Below are positions 1 to 6,748 of a stretch of 10,000 nucleotides of DNA, in pieces; positions within the stretch are counted from its first letter, which is position 1, and every line of letters starts with the position of its first letter. Both the position numbers and the translations under genes were made by a program. A model generated the notes under the pieces. It was not told the origin of the DNA, made no database searches, and was given only the letters and a program-made list of their open reading frames with translations. Source of the stretch: Rheinheimera sp. (GTDB lineage: Bacteria > Pseudomonadota > Gammaproteobacteria > Enterobacterales > Alteromonadaceae); the NCBI RefSeq assembly GCF_020217005.1, contig NZ_JAIWOI010000144.1, positions 1-10,000 on the forward strand, given 5' to 3'.

Positions 1-200
1 CGTCTTGTCTTTCACACTCTTTACTACGTTCTGTATCCGGTCGTTTTATTGCTGTTGAACCAGCTGTTCGACCCGAGTTGTGATTATATTATCGCGATAA
101 CTATTATTTCGCAAGTTTAATTTTAAAGTATTTTAAATAAATATATTATCTTATTGTTTTTAAAAGATTTAAATTAAATTTTTACAGAAGTAATTAACAT
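1..200. other. AT-rich stretch without a convincing gene
   Basis: No start-to-stop reading frame of gene length is visible. The first 83 to 120 bases are open on the plus strand in two frames (stops at 81-83 and 118-120), so the tail of a gene entering from the left cannot be excluded, but there is no recognisable motif. From about 101 to 200 the DNA is extremely A+T rich with runs of T and A, unlike the rest of the window. A perfect 12-base palindrome, TTATCGCGATAA, lies at 89-100. Confidence 0.5.
89..100. promoter_or_regulatory. Perfect 12-bp palindrome, possible operator
   Basis: TTATCGCGATAA is its own reverse complement over all 12 bases. It sits at the edge of the AT-rich tract, with a GC core in otherwise A+T DNA, which is the look of a dimeric repressor site. 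No gene in the window starts next to it, so if it is an operator its target lies to the left of the window. I cannot assign a regulator. Confidence 0.3.
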
Positions 201-223
201 AAAAAAGGGCCATTAAGGCCCTT
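201..223 (-). terminator. Rho-independent terminator of ohrR
   Basis: The arms AAGGGCC (205-211) and GGCCCTT (217-223) form a 7-bp GC-rich stem with a 5-base loop. Read on the minus strand, the stem runs straight into a T tract (the A run at 201-206). It lies 27 bases past the ohrR stop codon, so ohrR is probably the last or only gene of its transcript. Confidence 0.85.
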
Positions 224-249
224 CTGATCGTATTAAAATATGAACTTTA

Positions 250-726
250 TCAGAGTTTGTTACTCAGCTGAGAACGCAGCTGTACCAGTTCCTGTCTAAG
301 CGCATGAATATCTGGCTCTGCCATACCACAACTTACGCCTATAGTCCGGTTCACTTGCACTGCCTGCTCTTGCATAGCCCAGCCAGCTTTAGTCAGGCGG
401 ATCTCCAGAGTTCGTTCATTCTGTGGATTACGGGTTCGAAGCAGTAGTCCCATAGCTTCCATTCGTTTAATCACCGGGGTTAAGGCTCCGGAGTCTATTT
501 GCAACTGCTCGCCAATGTCTTTAAGCGCCAATCCATCGTTTTGCCACAAAATAAGCATGATCAAATACTGTGGATAGGTCAGGCCTAATTTATCCAATAA
601 AGGTTTGTACACCTTTGTCATAGCTAAAGAGGTTGAATACAAAGCAAAACAGAGCTGTTGGTCCAGATGCAGAGCTTTTTGGCTTTGGGGATCCAAAGTG
701 GAGTTTTGATCAGAAGACTTTGCCAT
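250..726 (-). CDS. ohrR: OhrR-type MarR family repressor, organic peroxide sensor (two-Cys)
   Basis: A 158-residue winged-helix dimer of the MarR family. OhrR proteins bind DNA until organic hydroperoxides oxidise a reactive cysteine, and then release genes such as ohr. Seen here: C26 in an LDQQLCFALYS context, with Y40 and Y51 exactly 14 and 25 residues later, the same spacing as C22/Y36/Y47 of Xanthomonas OhrR. C133 stands where the resolving cysteine is expected, so this should be the two-cysteine class. The recognition helix lies about residues 78-90 (DSGALTPVIKRME), followed by a wing with NERT. I chose the ATG at 726, preceded by AAAGGCAGG, over an in-frame TTG at 762, because the extra 12 residues precede the family's usual N-terminus. 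No ohr peroxidase gene lies within the window, so the target is unknown. The family call is firm and the peroxide-sensing role is inferred from the residues. Confidence 0.88.
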   Translation of the reverse strand: MAKSSDQNSTLDPQSQKALHLDQQLCFALYSTSLAMTKVYKPLLDKLGLTYPQYLIMLILWQNDGLALKDIGEQLQIDSGALTPVIKRMEAMGLLLRTRNPQNERTLEIRLTKAGWAMQEQAVQVNRTIGVSCGMAEPDIHALRQELVQLRSQLSNKL

Positions 727-761
727 ACTGAAATTGCCTGCCTTTATGCAAAGAAAACGCA

Positions 762-790
762 AGGTTAATCAGCATGTGAGCAAAGGTCAA
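762..790 (-). promoter_or_regulatory. Candidate sigma-70 promoter of ohrR
   Basis: On the minus strand, TTGACC (785-790, five of six to consensus) is followed after exactly 17 bases by TAACCT (762-767, a weak -10). Transcription would begin near 755, leaving a leader of about 30 bases with the ribosome binding site. The -10 match is poor, so this is a suggestion only. Confidence 0.35.
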
Positions 791-897
791 CTTCTTAGTC
801 TGGTTTTGGTCCTTAAACATAGCTGAGCAACGTCACTTCATACGTGATGAAAATATTTTTTACGCCGCCACCTTGAGATCTGGTTTCGCATCACAAT

Positions 898-919
898 TTA
901 TGTACCGCTCGTTACATAA
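898..919. promoter_or_regulatory. Inverted repeat upstream of pagL, possible operator
   Basis: The arms TTATGTA and TACATAA are perfect complements separated by 8 bases. A -10-like CATAAT overlaps the right arm. The spacing (15 bases centre to centre) would suit a dimeric regulator. Which protein binds is unknown. The left edge overlaps ACAATTTATGT, which only loosely resembles the AT-rich OhrR operators, so control by the neighbouring OhrR is speculative. Confidence 0.3.
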
Positions 920-956
920 TACATATTTATTGCCGTTTCCCACAGTAAGGCTTTAG

Positions 957-970
957 TAGGTTCCAACCTA
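957..970. promoter_or_regulatory. Short perfect dyad in the pagL leader region
   Basis: TAGGTT and AACCTA are perfect 6-base arms around CC. It lies about 106 bases upstream of the pagL start, so it could be an operator or a small leader hairpin. Six-base arms arise by chance fairly often. Confidence 0.2.
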
Positions 971-1075
971 TACAGCCGGAGAAGCTGGTAGTAACTATGA
1001 AGATTTAGATGCTGGTTCCAGTGGATGCTGTTGGCACAGTTGGAAGCATCACAGAGGATTAAGGTAGGATTATCA

Positions 1076-1594
1076 ATGAAAAAAGTTTTACTGATACTTG
1101 GATTTTTATTATTTAGTCTGCACACGCAGGCACAAGTAGCAGCTGTTGATCTGGTTAAGGGTGAAGGTGAGGTTTTAGGCTTACGCCTTGGCTACAGGCC
1201 ACTTGAATGGCATCTGACTGAACTGCCGGTACTTGGAGACGCGAGGTTGTACATGGAGGCCAGCGCTAATCTGTGGCGTTATGGAGAACAGCCTGAGTAT
1301 GAGAGTAATCTGGCTATTGCCCTGTCTCCTGTGCTGGTGAAGCAATTCAGTACTTTGTACAACAGAGCTATATATTGGGAGTTTGGTATAGGTTTTAGTT
1401 TGCTGAATAAGCAGCGATTTGCCGGCAAAGACTTAGGGTCTCATTATCAGTTTGAAGACAGAATTGGCCTGATCTGGCAACTGCAAAGCAAAACGCAATT
1501 AGCCTTACGCTACATGCATTATTCCAACGCTGGATTACAAAAACCAAACCCGGGTTTGGATTTTATTGCCTTGTCATACGCTTATAAGTTCTGA
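1076..1594 (+). CDS. pagL: PagL-like lipid A 3-O-deacylase (outer membrane)
   Basis: A 172-residue outer-membrane beta-barrel enzyme of the PagL family, which removes the 3-O-linked acyl chain from lipid A in the outer leaflet. Residues 1-19 are a signal peptide: MKK, a leucine-rich core, then a cut after THTQA-like residues, before QVAAVD. The mature length of about 153 residues suits an eight-stranded barrel, and the protein ends in the aromatic F172 as outer-membrane proteins do. The catalytic segment is HYSNAGLQKPNPGLD at 148-162. H148 and S150 match H126 and S128 of Pseudomonas PagL. The third catalytic position, 14 residues after the histidine, is D162 where the described enzyme has glutamate (E140). 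I chose the ATG at 1076 because it begins the signal peptide and follows AGAGGATTAAGG. An upstream in-frame ATG at 1025 would bury the signal peptide. It is the only plus-strand gene and looks monocistronic. Confidence 0.85.
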   Translation: MKKVLLILGFLLFSLHTQAQVAAVDLVKGEGEVLGLRLGYRPLEWHLTELPVLGDARLYMEASANLWRYGEQPEYESNLAIALSPVLVKQFSTLYNRAIYWEFGIGFSLLNKQRFAGKDLGSHYQFEDRIGLIWQLQSKTQLALRYMHYSNAGLQKPNPGLDFIALSYAYKF

Positions 1595-1601
1595 ATCAAG
1601 C

Positions 1602-1630
1602 AAAAATAGCCGCCTCAGATCAGGCGGCTA
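1602..1630. terminator. Shared terminator between convergent pagL and the chemoreceptor gene
   Basis: TAGCCGCCT (1607-1615) and AGGCGGCTA (1622-1630) form a perfect 9-bp stem with a 6-base loop. On the minus strand it is followed by a T run (AAAAA at 1602-1606), which suits the chemoreceptor transcript. On the plus strand only TATT follows, so termination of pagL may be less complete. It fills most of the 52-base gap between the two stop codons. Confidence 0.85.
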
Positions 1631-1646
1631 TATTCCGTTATCAAGT

Positions 1647-3272
1647 TCAGACTTTAAACCGAGTCACCAAAGCATTTAAATCTACGGCTAAGCGGGACAA
1701 CTCATGAGCTGAAGCACTGGTTTGATTGGCTCCTGCCGCAGTTTGTGCGGCCAAATCGCTGATATTGACTATATTACGATCAATTTCGCGTGCTACTTTG
1801 GCTTGCTCTTCAGCTGCACTTGCAATCACCAGGTTACTATCACTGATTTTGTTGATGCGTTGCGTAATAATATTTAGGGCTTCACCAGCAGCCTGAGCCA
1901 CCGTCAGCGCATGACCTGCTTTGTCACTGCTGTGTTTCATGGCGCTTACTGCGTCGCCTGTACCACTGCGGATTTTAGCAATCATTTCTTCAATTTCGCG
2001 GGTAGAGGTTTGAGTCCTGTGCGCCAGCGCTCTGACTTCATCTGCAACCACCGCAAAACCCCGACCAGCGTCGCCAGCCCGCGCGGCTTCGATAGCGGCA
2101 TTCAGTGCCAATAAGTTGGTTTGCTCGGCAATAGCGCGAATAACGTCCAACACTTTACCAATATCCTGCGACTGCACTGCCAGTCCCTGGATCAGCTCTG
2201 AGGTGACAGCGACGTCCTGATTCATATCCCGGATCGCCTTAACCGTCTCATCCACTTGCCCCTGGCCTTGCGCTGCTATTTTCGCAGATTCAGTTGACTG
2301 CTCTGAGGTTTGCACTGCAGTTTGTGCTACCTCATCCACAGCCGAACTCATTTCGGTAATAGCGGTCGCAGCCTGCTGGATTTCGTCATTCTGTTGTTGC
2401 AGCCCTCTTGATGAGTCTTCGGTCACCGAGTTTAACTCTTCCGCAGCGGAAGCGAGCTGGTCAGAAGAATTAGAGATATGGCTCATTGCATCCCGCAGGT
2501 TTTGCTGCATTTTCTGCAGCGCAGCCATTAAACGGCTGGCTTCGTCATGGCCGCTGACATTGATTTTTTGCGTTAGGTCTCCGCCCGCTACAGTTTCAGC
2601 CACAGCTACAGCGTCTGTCATCGGAGCAGTAATACTGCGGGTCATCCACAATGCAATAAAAATGCTTATAGTAATACCGATCAGAATAGCGACTATAACC
2701 AGGAATTTGCTGGTACCGTAGTTATCTGCTGAGAGATCTGTTTGCTGCTTAGCGAAATCGCGATTTAACTTAGCTAACTGGATTAACGCCTTGGTCATTT
2801 TGTCGGAGTGGCCAGTTAGCTCCTCATTGCTGATCCGGATCGCTTCAGTTTTATCTCCCGCAGCCAACGCCTGTAATAAACGGCTTTGGCCAGCAAAATA
2901 GTCCTGCTGCGCACTTCTAAACTGCTGATAGACATTACGTTCCTGATCAATAGAAATAAGGCTTTCATACAACTTCTGGTTTTCAGCAACTTCTTGTCTG
3001 ACGGTATCCAAAGAGGCCTGGTAGGACATTTTTTGCTCGTCAGTTTCGGCCAGCATTAATCGGAAGGTAAACACTCTGACCCTCATCATGCTTAAATTTA
3101 AAGCGGCCAGACTATCGAGGCTTGGAATAGTATTGGTTTCAAGTTCTGCCGACACATCACGCATTTGCGCCATATTCATTAACGCCATGCTGCCTTGCAG
3201 CACCACCAGCAAACCCAAAACTGCAAAGCCTGCTAATAACCTAGCCCCTATCTTGTAATTCCTTAAAAACAT
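1647..3272 (-). CDS. Methyl-accepting chemotaxis protein with 4-helix-bundle-type periplasmic domain
   Basis: A 541-residue transmembrane chemoreceptor that senses a ligand in the periplasm and controls the kinase CheA through CheW. Order: TM1 at about 12-32; a mostly helical periplasmic domain of about 155 residues (33-188), of the 4HB_MCP type by length and helical content; TM2 at about 189-210; a HAMP domain at about 211-263; then a long cytoplasmic coiled coil. The near-invariant hairpin tip is at about 380-420 ([35 protein letters not shown]). Q/E-rich pairs such as AAEELN (276-281) and ASAAEEQAK (484-492) are likely methylation regions. The C-terminus is TRFKV, with no NWETF-type tether for CheR or CheB. 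The ATG at 3272 follows a good site, GAAGGGAAG. The ligand cannot be read from the sequence. It lies just downstream of, and in the same direction as, the D-glutamate operon, but a hairpin separates them. Confidence 0.95.
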   Translation of the reverse strand: MFLRNYKIGARLLAGFAVLGLLVVLQGSMALMNMAQMRDVSAELETNTIPSLDSLAALNLSMMRVRVFTFRLMLAETDEQKMSYQASLDTVRQEVAENQKLYESLISIDQERNVYQQFRSAQQDYFAGQSRLLQALAAGDKTEAIRISNEELTGHSDKMTKALIQLAKLNRDFAKQQTDLSADNYGTSKFLVIVAILIGITISIFIALWMTRSITAPMTDAVAVAETVAGGDLTQKINVSGHDEASRLMAALQKMQQNLRDAMSHISNSSDQLASAAEELNSVTEDSSRGLQQQNDEIQQAATAITEMSSAVDEVAQTAVQTSEQSTESAKIAAQGQGQVDETVKAIRDMNQDVAVTSELIQGLAVQSQDIGKVLDVIRAIAEQTNLLALNAAIEAARAGDAGRGFAVVADEVRALAHRTQTSTREIEEMIAKIRSGTGDAVSAMKHSSDKAGHALTVAQAAGEALNIITQRINKISDSNLVIASAAEEQAKVAREIDRNIVNISDLAAQTAAGANQTSASAHELSRLAVDLNALVTRFKV

Positions 3273-3360
3273 AGCTTTCTTCCCTTCTTCATTTAATTTT
3301 TATGGTCTTTACTTTATTTCTACCTAAAAGCATAGGCGACAATATGGAGAAAAACTCAAA
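3273..3360 (-). other. Leader region of the chemoreceptor gene
   Basis: Between the dat terminator and the chemoreceptor start lie about 90 A+T-rich bases with the strong ribosome binding site GAAGGGAAG (minus strand) just before the ATG. A promoter is expected here. I find neither a clear sigma-70 pair nor a sigma-28 (flagellar) consensus. Confidence 0.4.
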
Positions 3361-3386
3361 TTTTAACAGCACATTAGCTGCTAAAA
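3361..3386 (-). terminator. Probable terminator of the dat operon
   Basis: On the minus strand, TTTTAGCAGC (3377-3386) pairs with GCTGTTAAAA (3361-3370) over 10 bp including one G-U pair, with a 6-base loop. It is followed by TTTGAGTTTTT, an interrupted T tract. The left arm overlaps the dat stop codon at 3381-3383. The stem is only moderately GC rich, so some read-through into the chemoreceptor gene is possible. Confidence 0.55.
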
Positions 3387-4238
3387 GCTGTATTTATACC
3401 GGCAAAATAAACTTTGCGCTTGTTGCCATACACAACCAGGTTTACCAGTACCAATGACTTTGCCGTCTACTTCAATCACAGCGGCAACCTCTTTGCTCGA
3501 GCTGGTCAACCAAACTTCATCGGCAGCCAATAATTCAGTTTTAGATACAGCCCTTTCTTGCACTGGCATACTGCTGTGCTCACGCAAAATAGTCAGCAGT
3601 AGTTGGCGGGTAATGCCTGGCAGAATTTTGTGACTCAAAGGTGGCGTGATCACCACAGCATCTTTCACAATAAACACATTGGTTGAGCTGCCCTCTGTTA
3701 AAAAGCCCTGCTCATCAAACAAAATACACTCGTTTAACCCCAGAGCAGCAGCTTGCTGATGGTGCATCACGTTGCCAAGCAAAGCTGTTGATTTGATATG
3801 GCAGCGTTGCCAGCGTAAATCTGTGGCAGTCATGACTTTATAGCGTGGCGCTTTGTCCCGTTCTGCCTGCGGCTCAGCGGCTATCTCAAAGGTATAAGCA
3901 AAAATGGTGGGGGTTATCTCTTTTGGATAGGCATGGGCTCTTTTGTGGTCAGCACCACGGCTGACATGCAAATAGACACCAAGGTTGCCGGCACCATTGC
4001 GTTGGATCAGCTGTTGCACCAACTGTTGCCAGTCTTCAGTGGTTAAAGCACAGTGGATCTCCAATGCGTCCAAACCTGTTTGCAGCCGCTGGATATGAGC
4101 GGTAAAACCAACACAACGCCCACCATAGGAGGGGATCACTTCATAAATACCGTCACCAAACAAAAAGCCTCTGTCCATAGGCGAAATTTTTGCCTGTTCC
4201 GGGCGCATAAATTGTCCGTTTAAGTACACCAGACTCAT
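3381..4238 (-). CDS. dat: D-amino acid aminotransferase (class IV, PLP-dependent)
   Basis: A 285-residue fold-type IV aminotransferase, best read as D-alanine:2-oxoglutarate aminotransferase (EC 2.6.1.21), which moves amino groups between D-amino acids and 2-oxo acids, typically giving D-glutamate. K149 in DLRWQRCHIKS is the PLP lysine, equivalent to K145 of Bacillus DAAT, whose surrounding DxRWxRCxIKS pattern is typical of the D-specific enzyme. Y32 in GIYEV and R100-x-H102 correspond to Y31, R98 and H100 that hold the substrate carboxylate. E182 in TEGSSTNVF contacts the PLP nitrogen, and LPGITR (206-211) binds the phosphate. Branched-chain aminotransferases and aminodeoxychorismate lyase lack the RxH motif. 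It is the last gene of the operon, 19 bases after the DUF4392 gene, with its own site AGGAT. The D-specificity is strong inference. The physiological direction cannot be read from sequence. Confidence 0.85.
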   Translation of the reverse strand: MSLVYLNGQFMRPEQAKISPMDRGFLFGDGIYEVIPSYGGRCVGFTAHIQRLQTGLDALEIHCALTTEDWQQLVQQLIQRNGAGNLGVYLHVSRGADHKRAHAYPKEITPTIFAYTFEIAAEPQAERDKAPRYKVMTATDLRWQRCHIKSTALLGNVMHHQQAAALGLNECILFDEQGFLTEGSSTNVFIVKDAVVITPPLSHKILPGITRQLLLTILREHSSMPVQERAVSKTELLAADEVWLTSSSKEVAAVIEVDGKVIGTGKPGCVWQQAQSLFCRYKYSF

Positions 4239-4257
4239 GTGTTTTATCCTGTTCTTT

Positions 4258-5103
4258 TTATCGTTGAAAACAAAGGCGCTGCAAATCCGCTATTAATAAC
4301 TCTGCATGAGCAGGCGGTAAACTGTCTTCCGTCGCGCTGGCAAGGCCTGTTACGCCATCCACACCGCCCCGCGCCACTACATAGTCTAACAGTGCCGCAG
4401 GCTGACACTCGAGTAACCAGCCCCTTGCAGTTTCTGCGTCTTTTAGCTTTGACACCAGAGCCAGCAGACCATAAGCTGCCCAGTTGGACACGTCAGCCAG
4501 CACTAATTCGTCGCATCGAGTGGCTGCCGGAGTAATGGCCAACTGCGAAACCTGCGGATAAAGGTTGCCCATACCTATTTCGTTGCCGCCATCCCCTATG
4601 GCTATTGTCGGACAGGGTGCCTGCTGAAAAAACACATCAAAATTGGCGCAACGTGCGGAGATATCCTGCCCCCTCATATTGTAATAGCGACCATCTGATG
4701 CCAAACCTGGCCTTTCTATGGAAATCATTAGTTCCGGCTTCTGCTGCTCTATACACTGGCGGGCAAATTCTGCCGCATGGTCGCTCTGTATCGGCAATTG
4801 CAGGCAGGAATAATCGGCTTTTAAAGCCGAATATAACGGCTCACCACAACAGAGTAATGGCGTAGCGCCAAGTTTTTCGAGCAAGCGATACAGCACTATA
4901 GCCCCAACCGGACCGTCGGTTTCAAAACTGTCGCCGACAGGAAAGCCAGTGCCTATCAGTACTACAGCTTTGCATGCGGCAATACGCTGAGCGGCCCGTA
5001 AATAACTGCCCGGTTTTAAATATGGTAATAGAGTTGCCATACCGCGCAGGTTTTGCCTGACCAGCATCTGTTCTATGTCAGTACTGAGCCTGAGTAAATC
5101 CAT
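4258..5103 (-). CDS. D-glutamate cyclase-like protein (DUF4392, C-terminal domain of DGLUCY)
   Basis: A 281-residue stand-alone DUF4392 / GLUCM-like C-terminal domain protein, with no signal peptide, so cytosolic. Motifs in order: GTGFPV (51-56), ETDGPVGA (61-68), IERPG then DGRYYNMRGQDIS (129-149), AIGDGGNEIGMGN (168-180), VSNWAAYGL (205-213) and GGVDGVTG (246-253). The glycine-rich and acidic motifs are the conserved core. In animals this domain is fused behind a DUF1445 domain in mitochondrial D-glutamate cyclase, which makes 5-oxo-D-proline from D-glutamate. Here the DUF1445 partner is the first gene of the same operon. I chose the ATG at 5103, preceded by GGAG and 5 bases past the pxpC stop, over a TTG at 5142 that would overlap pxpC by 34 bases. 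Cyclase activity of a bacterial stand-alone copy is inferred, not shown by sequence. Confidence 0.82.
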   Translation of the reverse strand: MDLLRLSTDIEQMLVRQNLRGMATLLPYLKPGSYLRAAQRIAACKAVVLIGTGFPVGDSFETDGPVGAIVLYRLLEKLGATPLLCCGEPLYSALKADYSCLQLPIQSDHAAEFARQCIEQQKPELMISIERPGLASDGRYYNMRGQDISARCANFDVFFQQAPCPTIAIGDGGNEIGMGNLYPQVSQLAITPAATRCDELVLADVSNWAAYGLLALVSKLKDAETARGWLLECQPAALLDYVVARGGVDGVTGLASATEDSLPPAHAELLIADLQRLCFQR

Positions 5104-5108
5104 CAAAC

Positions 5109-6047
5109 TTAACTCCGCAGTTCCATAGCCAGTTCTGCCCAATAACGCTGCTGCTCTTGGCGATGCAGTTCCAACTGATCAGGCGCTATTTTATAAAAAC
5201 CTACAACTTGCCCCTGCCGGCGCTGAGCCAATGCAGCGGCATGTTGCGCCAGTATCACACCGGGTTTGGGATAACCGCCTAAGGTTTGTCTGTCGTTCAG
5301 CAGCACTATCGGCAACCCATCGGGGGGCAGCTGCACTGCGCCATAACAAATACCTTCAGATAACAAAGCTTTAGGCTGGTACAACAGCGGTTCACCCTGT
5401 AGACGGTAGCCCATACGGTCGGCCCCCCCAGACACCTGATACTCGCTGCTGCACAGCTGCTGCCATTGGGCGTCTTCAAACCAGTGCTGCTGATACCCAG
5501 GCAATAGTGCAAGTTGTAAAGGGGCTGAAAAATCCGGCCAGCATTTTTCCGGTAAGGACCAAAACAAAGGCCTGTAGGCTGAACGCACAGGCAAAAACTG
5601 ACCTTGTTGCAAGGCCGCTCCTGCTATCCCCCCCACTTTTTCCCTTAGTACAGTGCTATTGCTGCCAAATTCTTTGGCTAATCTGAAACCTCCGGCAACC
5701 GCCAGATAACAACGCACTCCGGATTTAGCAAAACCTAGTTCAATCACATCATCTTTTTTAACCGGATGGCTGCGCCATAAGCTTTTGGGTTGGCCGTTGA
5801 CTGTCAGCGGCATCTGCGCCCCTGTGACACAAAACACGCTGTCTGTTAACGCCACCACACTCAAACCACCCACTGAGACTTCTATCTGGCAGCTTGGATT
5901 TGGGTTTTGCAGCAATAGATCGGCAATACGGTAGCTGACCGCGTCGGCTGGCCCACCCTGAGTTAAGCCCAAATGGGCATAACCAAAGCGGCCCTGATCC
6001 TGCAAAGTCGACAATACACCAGGCTTTAGCACCACAAAAGCAGACAT
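5109..6047 (-). CDS. pxpC: 5-oxoprolinase subunit C (KipA / AHS2 family)
   Basis: The 312-residue large subunit of the ATP-dependent PxpABC 5-oxoprolinase, which opens 5-oxoproline (pyroglutamate) to glutamate in the cytosol. The family was first described as KipA (antagonist of the KipI kinase inhibitor in Bacillus) and is often misnamed allophanate hydrolase subunit 2. Signatures seen: STLQDQGR (13-20), TQGGPAD (29-35), CYLAVAGGF (113-121), FGSNSTV (127-133), GGADRMGYRLQG (207-218) and SEGICYGAVQLPPDGLP followed by LNDRQTLGGYPK (229-261). Length is normal for the family. The start is the ATG at 6047, which shares one base with the pxpB stop (TGATG) and has AGGAG eight bases upstream. A GTG at 6053 would sit only two bases from AGGAG. 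Translation is probably coupled to pxpB. Confidence 0.93.
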   Translation of the reverse strand: MSAFVVLKPGVLSTLQDQGRFGYAHLGLTQGGPADAVSYRIADLLLQNPNPSCQIEVSVGGLSVVALTDSVFCVTGAQMPLTVNGQPKSLWRSHPVKKDDVIELGFAKSGVRCYLAVAGGFRLAKEFGSNSTVLREKVGGIAGAALQQGQFLPVRSAYRPLFWSLPEKCWPDFSAPLQLALLPGYQQHWFEDAQWQQLCSSEYQVSGGADRMGYRLQGEPLLYQPKALLSEGICYGAVQLPPDGLPIVLLNDRQTLGGYPKPGVILAQHAAALAQRRQGQVVGFYKIAPDQLELHRQEQQRYWAELAMELRS

Positions 6048-6748
6048 CAGCACAGCTCCTGCGGTAACTGGCCGCCTAAAGCCAAAAACTCGGATTGGCT
6101 AATGGCTTGAAAACGCACTCTGTCGCCTACCGCAAAAGGCATCATGTCGCCTGAGCTTCCGGCCTGTTCAGGATTAAATAAGCGGATTGGACATAAGCCT
6201 AAAATATTCCAGCCCCCAGGTGATTCGGCCGGATACACCGCGGTTTGCCGGTCTGCTATAGCCACAGCACCTTTGGGAACTTTAGCTCTTGGCGTCGATA
6301 AGCGTGGCGTGGCAAGACGTTCGTCCAGTTCGCCCAAATACGCAAAACCAGGTGCAAAACCTATGGCATAGACCCGATATTCGATGGCCTGATGCAATTC
6401 AATCACTTCTGCTGTGCTTAAACCCGCCCGTGCGGCCACAGCGTTCAAATCCCACCCTGTGTGATAATACACAGGCAATAGCACTAACTTTCCTGTTTGC
6501 TCCAACACTGAGCTGCTTAAGCGCAGTTGCTGTTCCAGCAAGGTTTTGATGCTCAGCACCCCCTGGTGATCAGGTTTTAATACAATCAATAAGGACGCAT
6601 AAGAGGGCAATAATTCCTGCAGCTGTTCCCCCAGCACCAACCGCACCTGCTGCTGTACATGCAGCAACTGGCTCAGATTGTTGCCGCAGATTGCTGCAGG
6701 CAAATACAAGATCAGCGCATTTTCGCCAGCCAGCTCCAGTTGGATCAT
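6047..6748 (-). CDS. pxpB: 5-oxoprolinase subunit B (KipI / AHS1 family)
   Basis: The 233-residue partner of PxpC. It carries the cyclophilin-like AHS1 domain. Motifs: LPVYYHTGWDL (91-101), AIEYRVYAIGFAPGFAYLGE (121-140), TPR and VPKGAVAIAD (147-166) and YPAESPGGWNILG (172-184), all hallmark KipI/PxpB segments. A less conserved N-terminal part (1-85) also matches the family layout, so the protein is full length. In Bacillus the homologue KipI inhibits the sporulation kinase KinA. In most bacteria the subunit works in 5-oxoproline cleavage, and the adjoining pxpA and pxpC make that role the right reading here. The ATG at 6748 overlaps the pxpA stop by four bases (ATGA) and the end overlaps the pxpC start by one base, so the three subunits are probably made in fixed proportion. 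Confidence 0.93.
   Translation of the reverse strand: MIQLELAGENALILYLPAAICGNNLSQLLHVQQQVRLVLGEQLQELLPSYASLLIVLKPDHQGVLSIKTLLEQQLRLSSSVLEQTGKLVLLPVYYHTGWDLNAVAARAGLSTAEVIELHQAIEYRVYAIGFAPGFAYLGELDERLATPRLSTPRAKVPKGAVAIADRQTAVYPAESPGGWNILGLCPIRLFNPEQAGSSGDMMPFAVGDRVRFQAISQSEFLALGGQLPQELC

Larger units (their letters stand above)
727..1075. other. 349-base divergent intergenic region between ohrR and pagL
   Basis: This gap separates the divergent starts of ohrR and pagL. No gene is supported in it. An open frame on the minus strand (898-1125) has no family features and runs into pagL. Two dyads are visible: TTATGTA at 898-904 with TACATAA at 913-919, and TAGGTT at 957-962 with AACCTA at 965-970. 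Both are closer to pagL than to ohrR. A CATAAT resembling a -10 box for pagL occurs at 915-920 inside the first dyad, but no good -35 precedes it. I see no PhoP box, the control known for pagL in Salmonella. Confidence 0.5.

Noticed and set aside
1..83. Tail of a plus-strand gene entering from the left
   Set aside because: Two frames are open for 26-39 codons, but that is common by chance near an edge and no motif supports either.
727..762. Longer ohrR start at TTG 762
   Set aside because: A standard ATG at 726 has a purine-rich site at proper distance. The extra residues do not fit the OhrR N-terminus, and the candidate -10 box covers 762.
833..848. TCAC...GTGA dyad as a CRP site
   Set aside because: The half-sites face the wrong way for the TGTGA-N6-TCACA consensus and the arms are only four bases.
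898..1125. Minus-strand open frame of 75 codons between ohrR and pagL
   Set aside because: It overlaps the pagL signal peptide on the opposite strand, has no ribosome binding site of note and shows no family features.
3381..4238. Branched-chain aminotransferase or aminodeoxychorismate lyase for the class IV enzyme
   Set aside because: The RAH carboxylate motif and the RWxRCxIKS lysine motif point to a D-amino acid aminotransferase. The neighbours agree.
4239..4865. Plus-strand open frames antisense to the DUF4392 gene
   Set aside because: The opposite strand carries all DUF4392 motifs in order. These frames have no recognisable domain.
6048..6053. GTG start at 6053 for pxpC
   Set aside because: It lies only two bases from AGGAG, whereas the ATG at 6047 is eight bases away and forms the TGATG junction seen in coupled genes.
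5109..6748. Naming pxpB/pxpC as allophanate hydrolase subunits or sporulation kinase regulators
   Set aside because: The AHS1/AHS2 pair sits with pxpA, the signature of 5-oxoprolinase. No urea carboxylase or sporulation kinase context is present.
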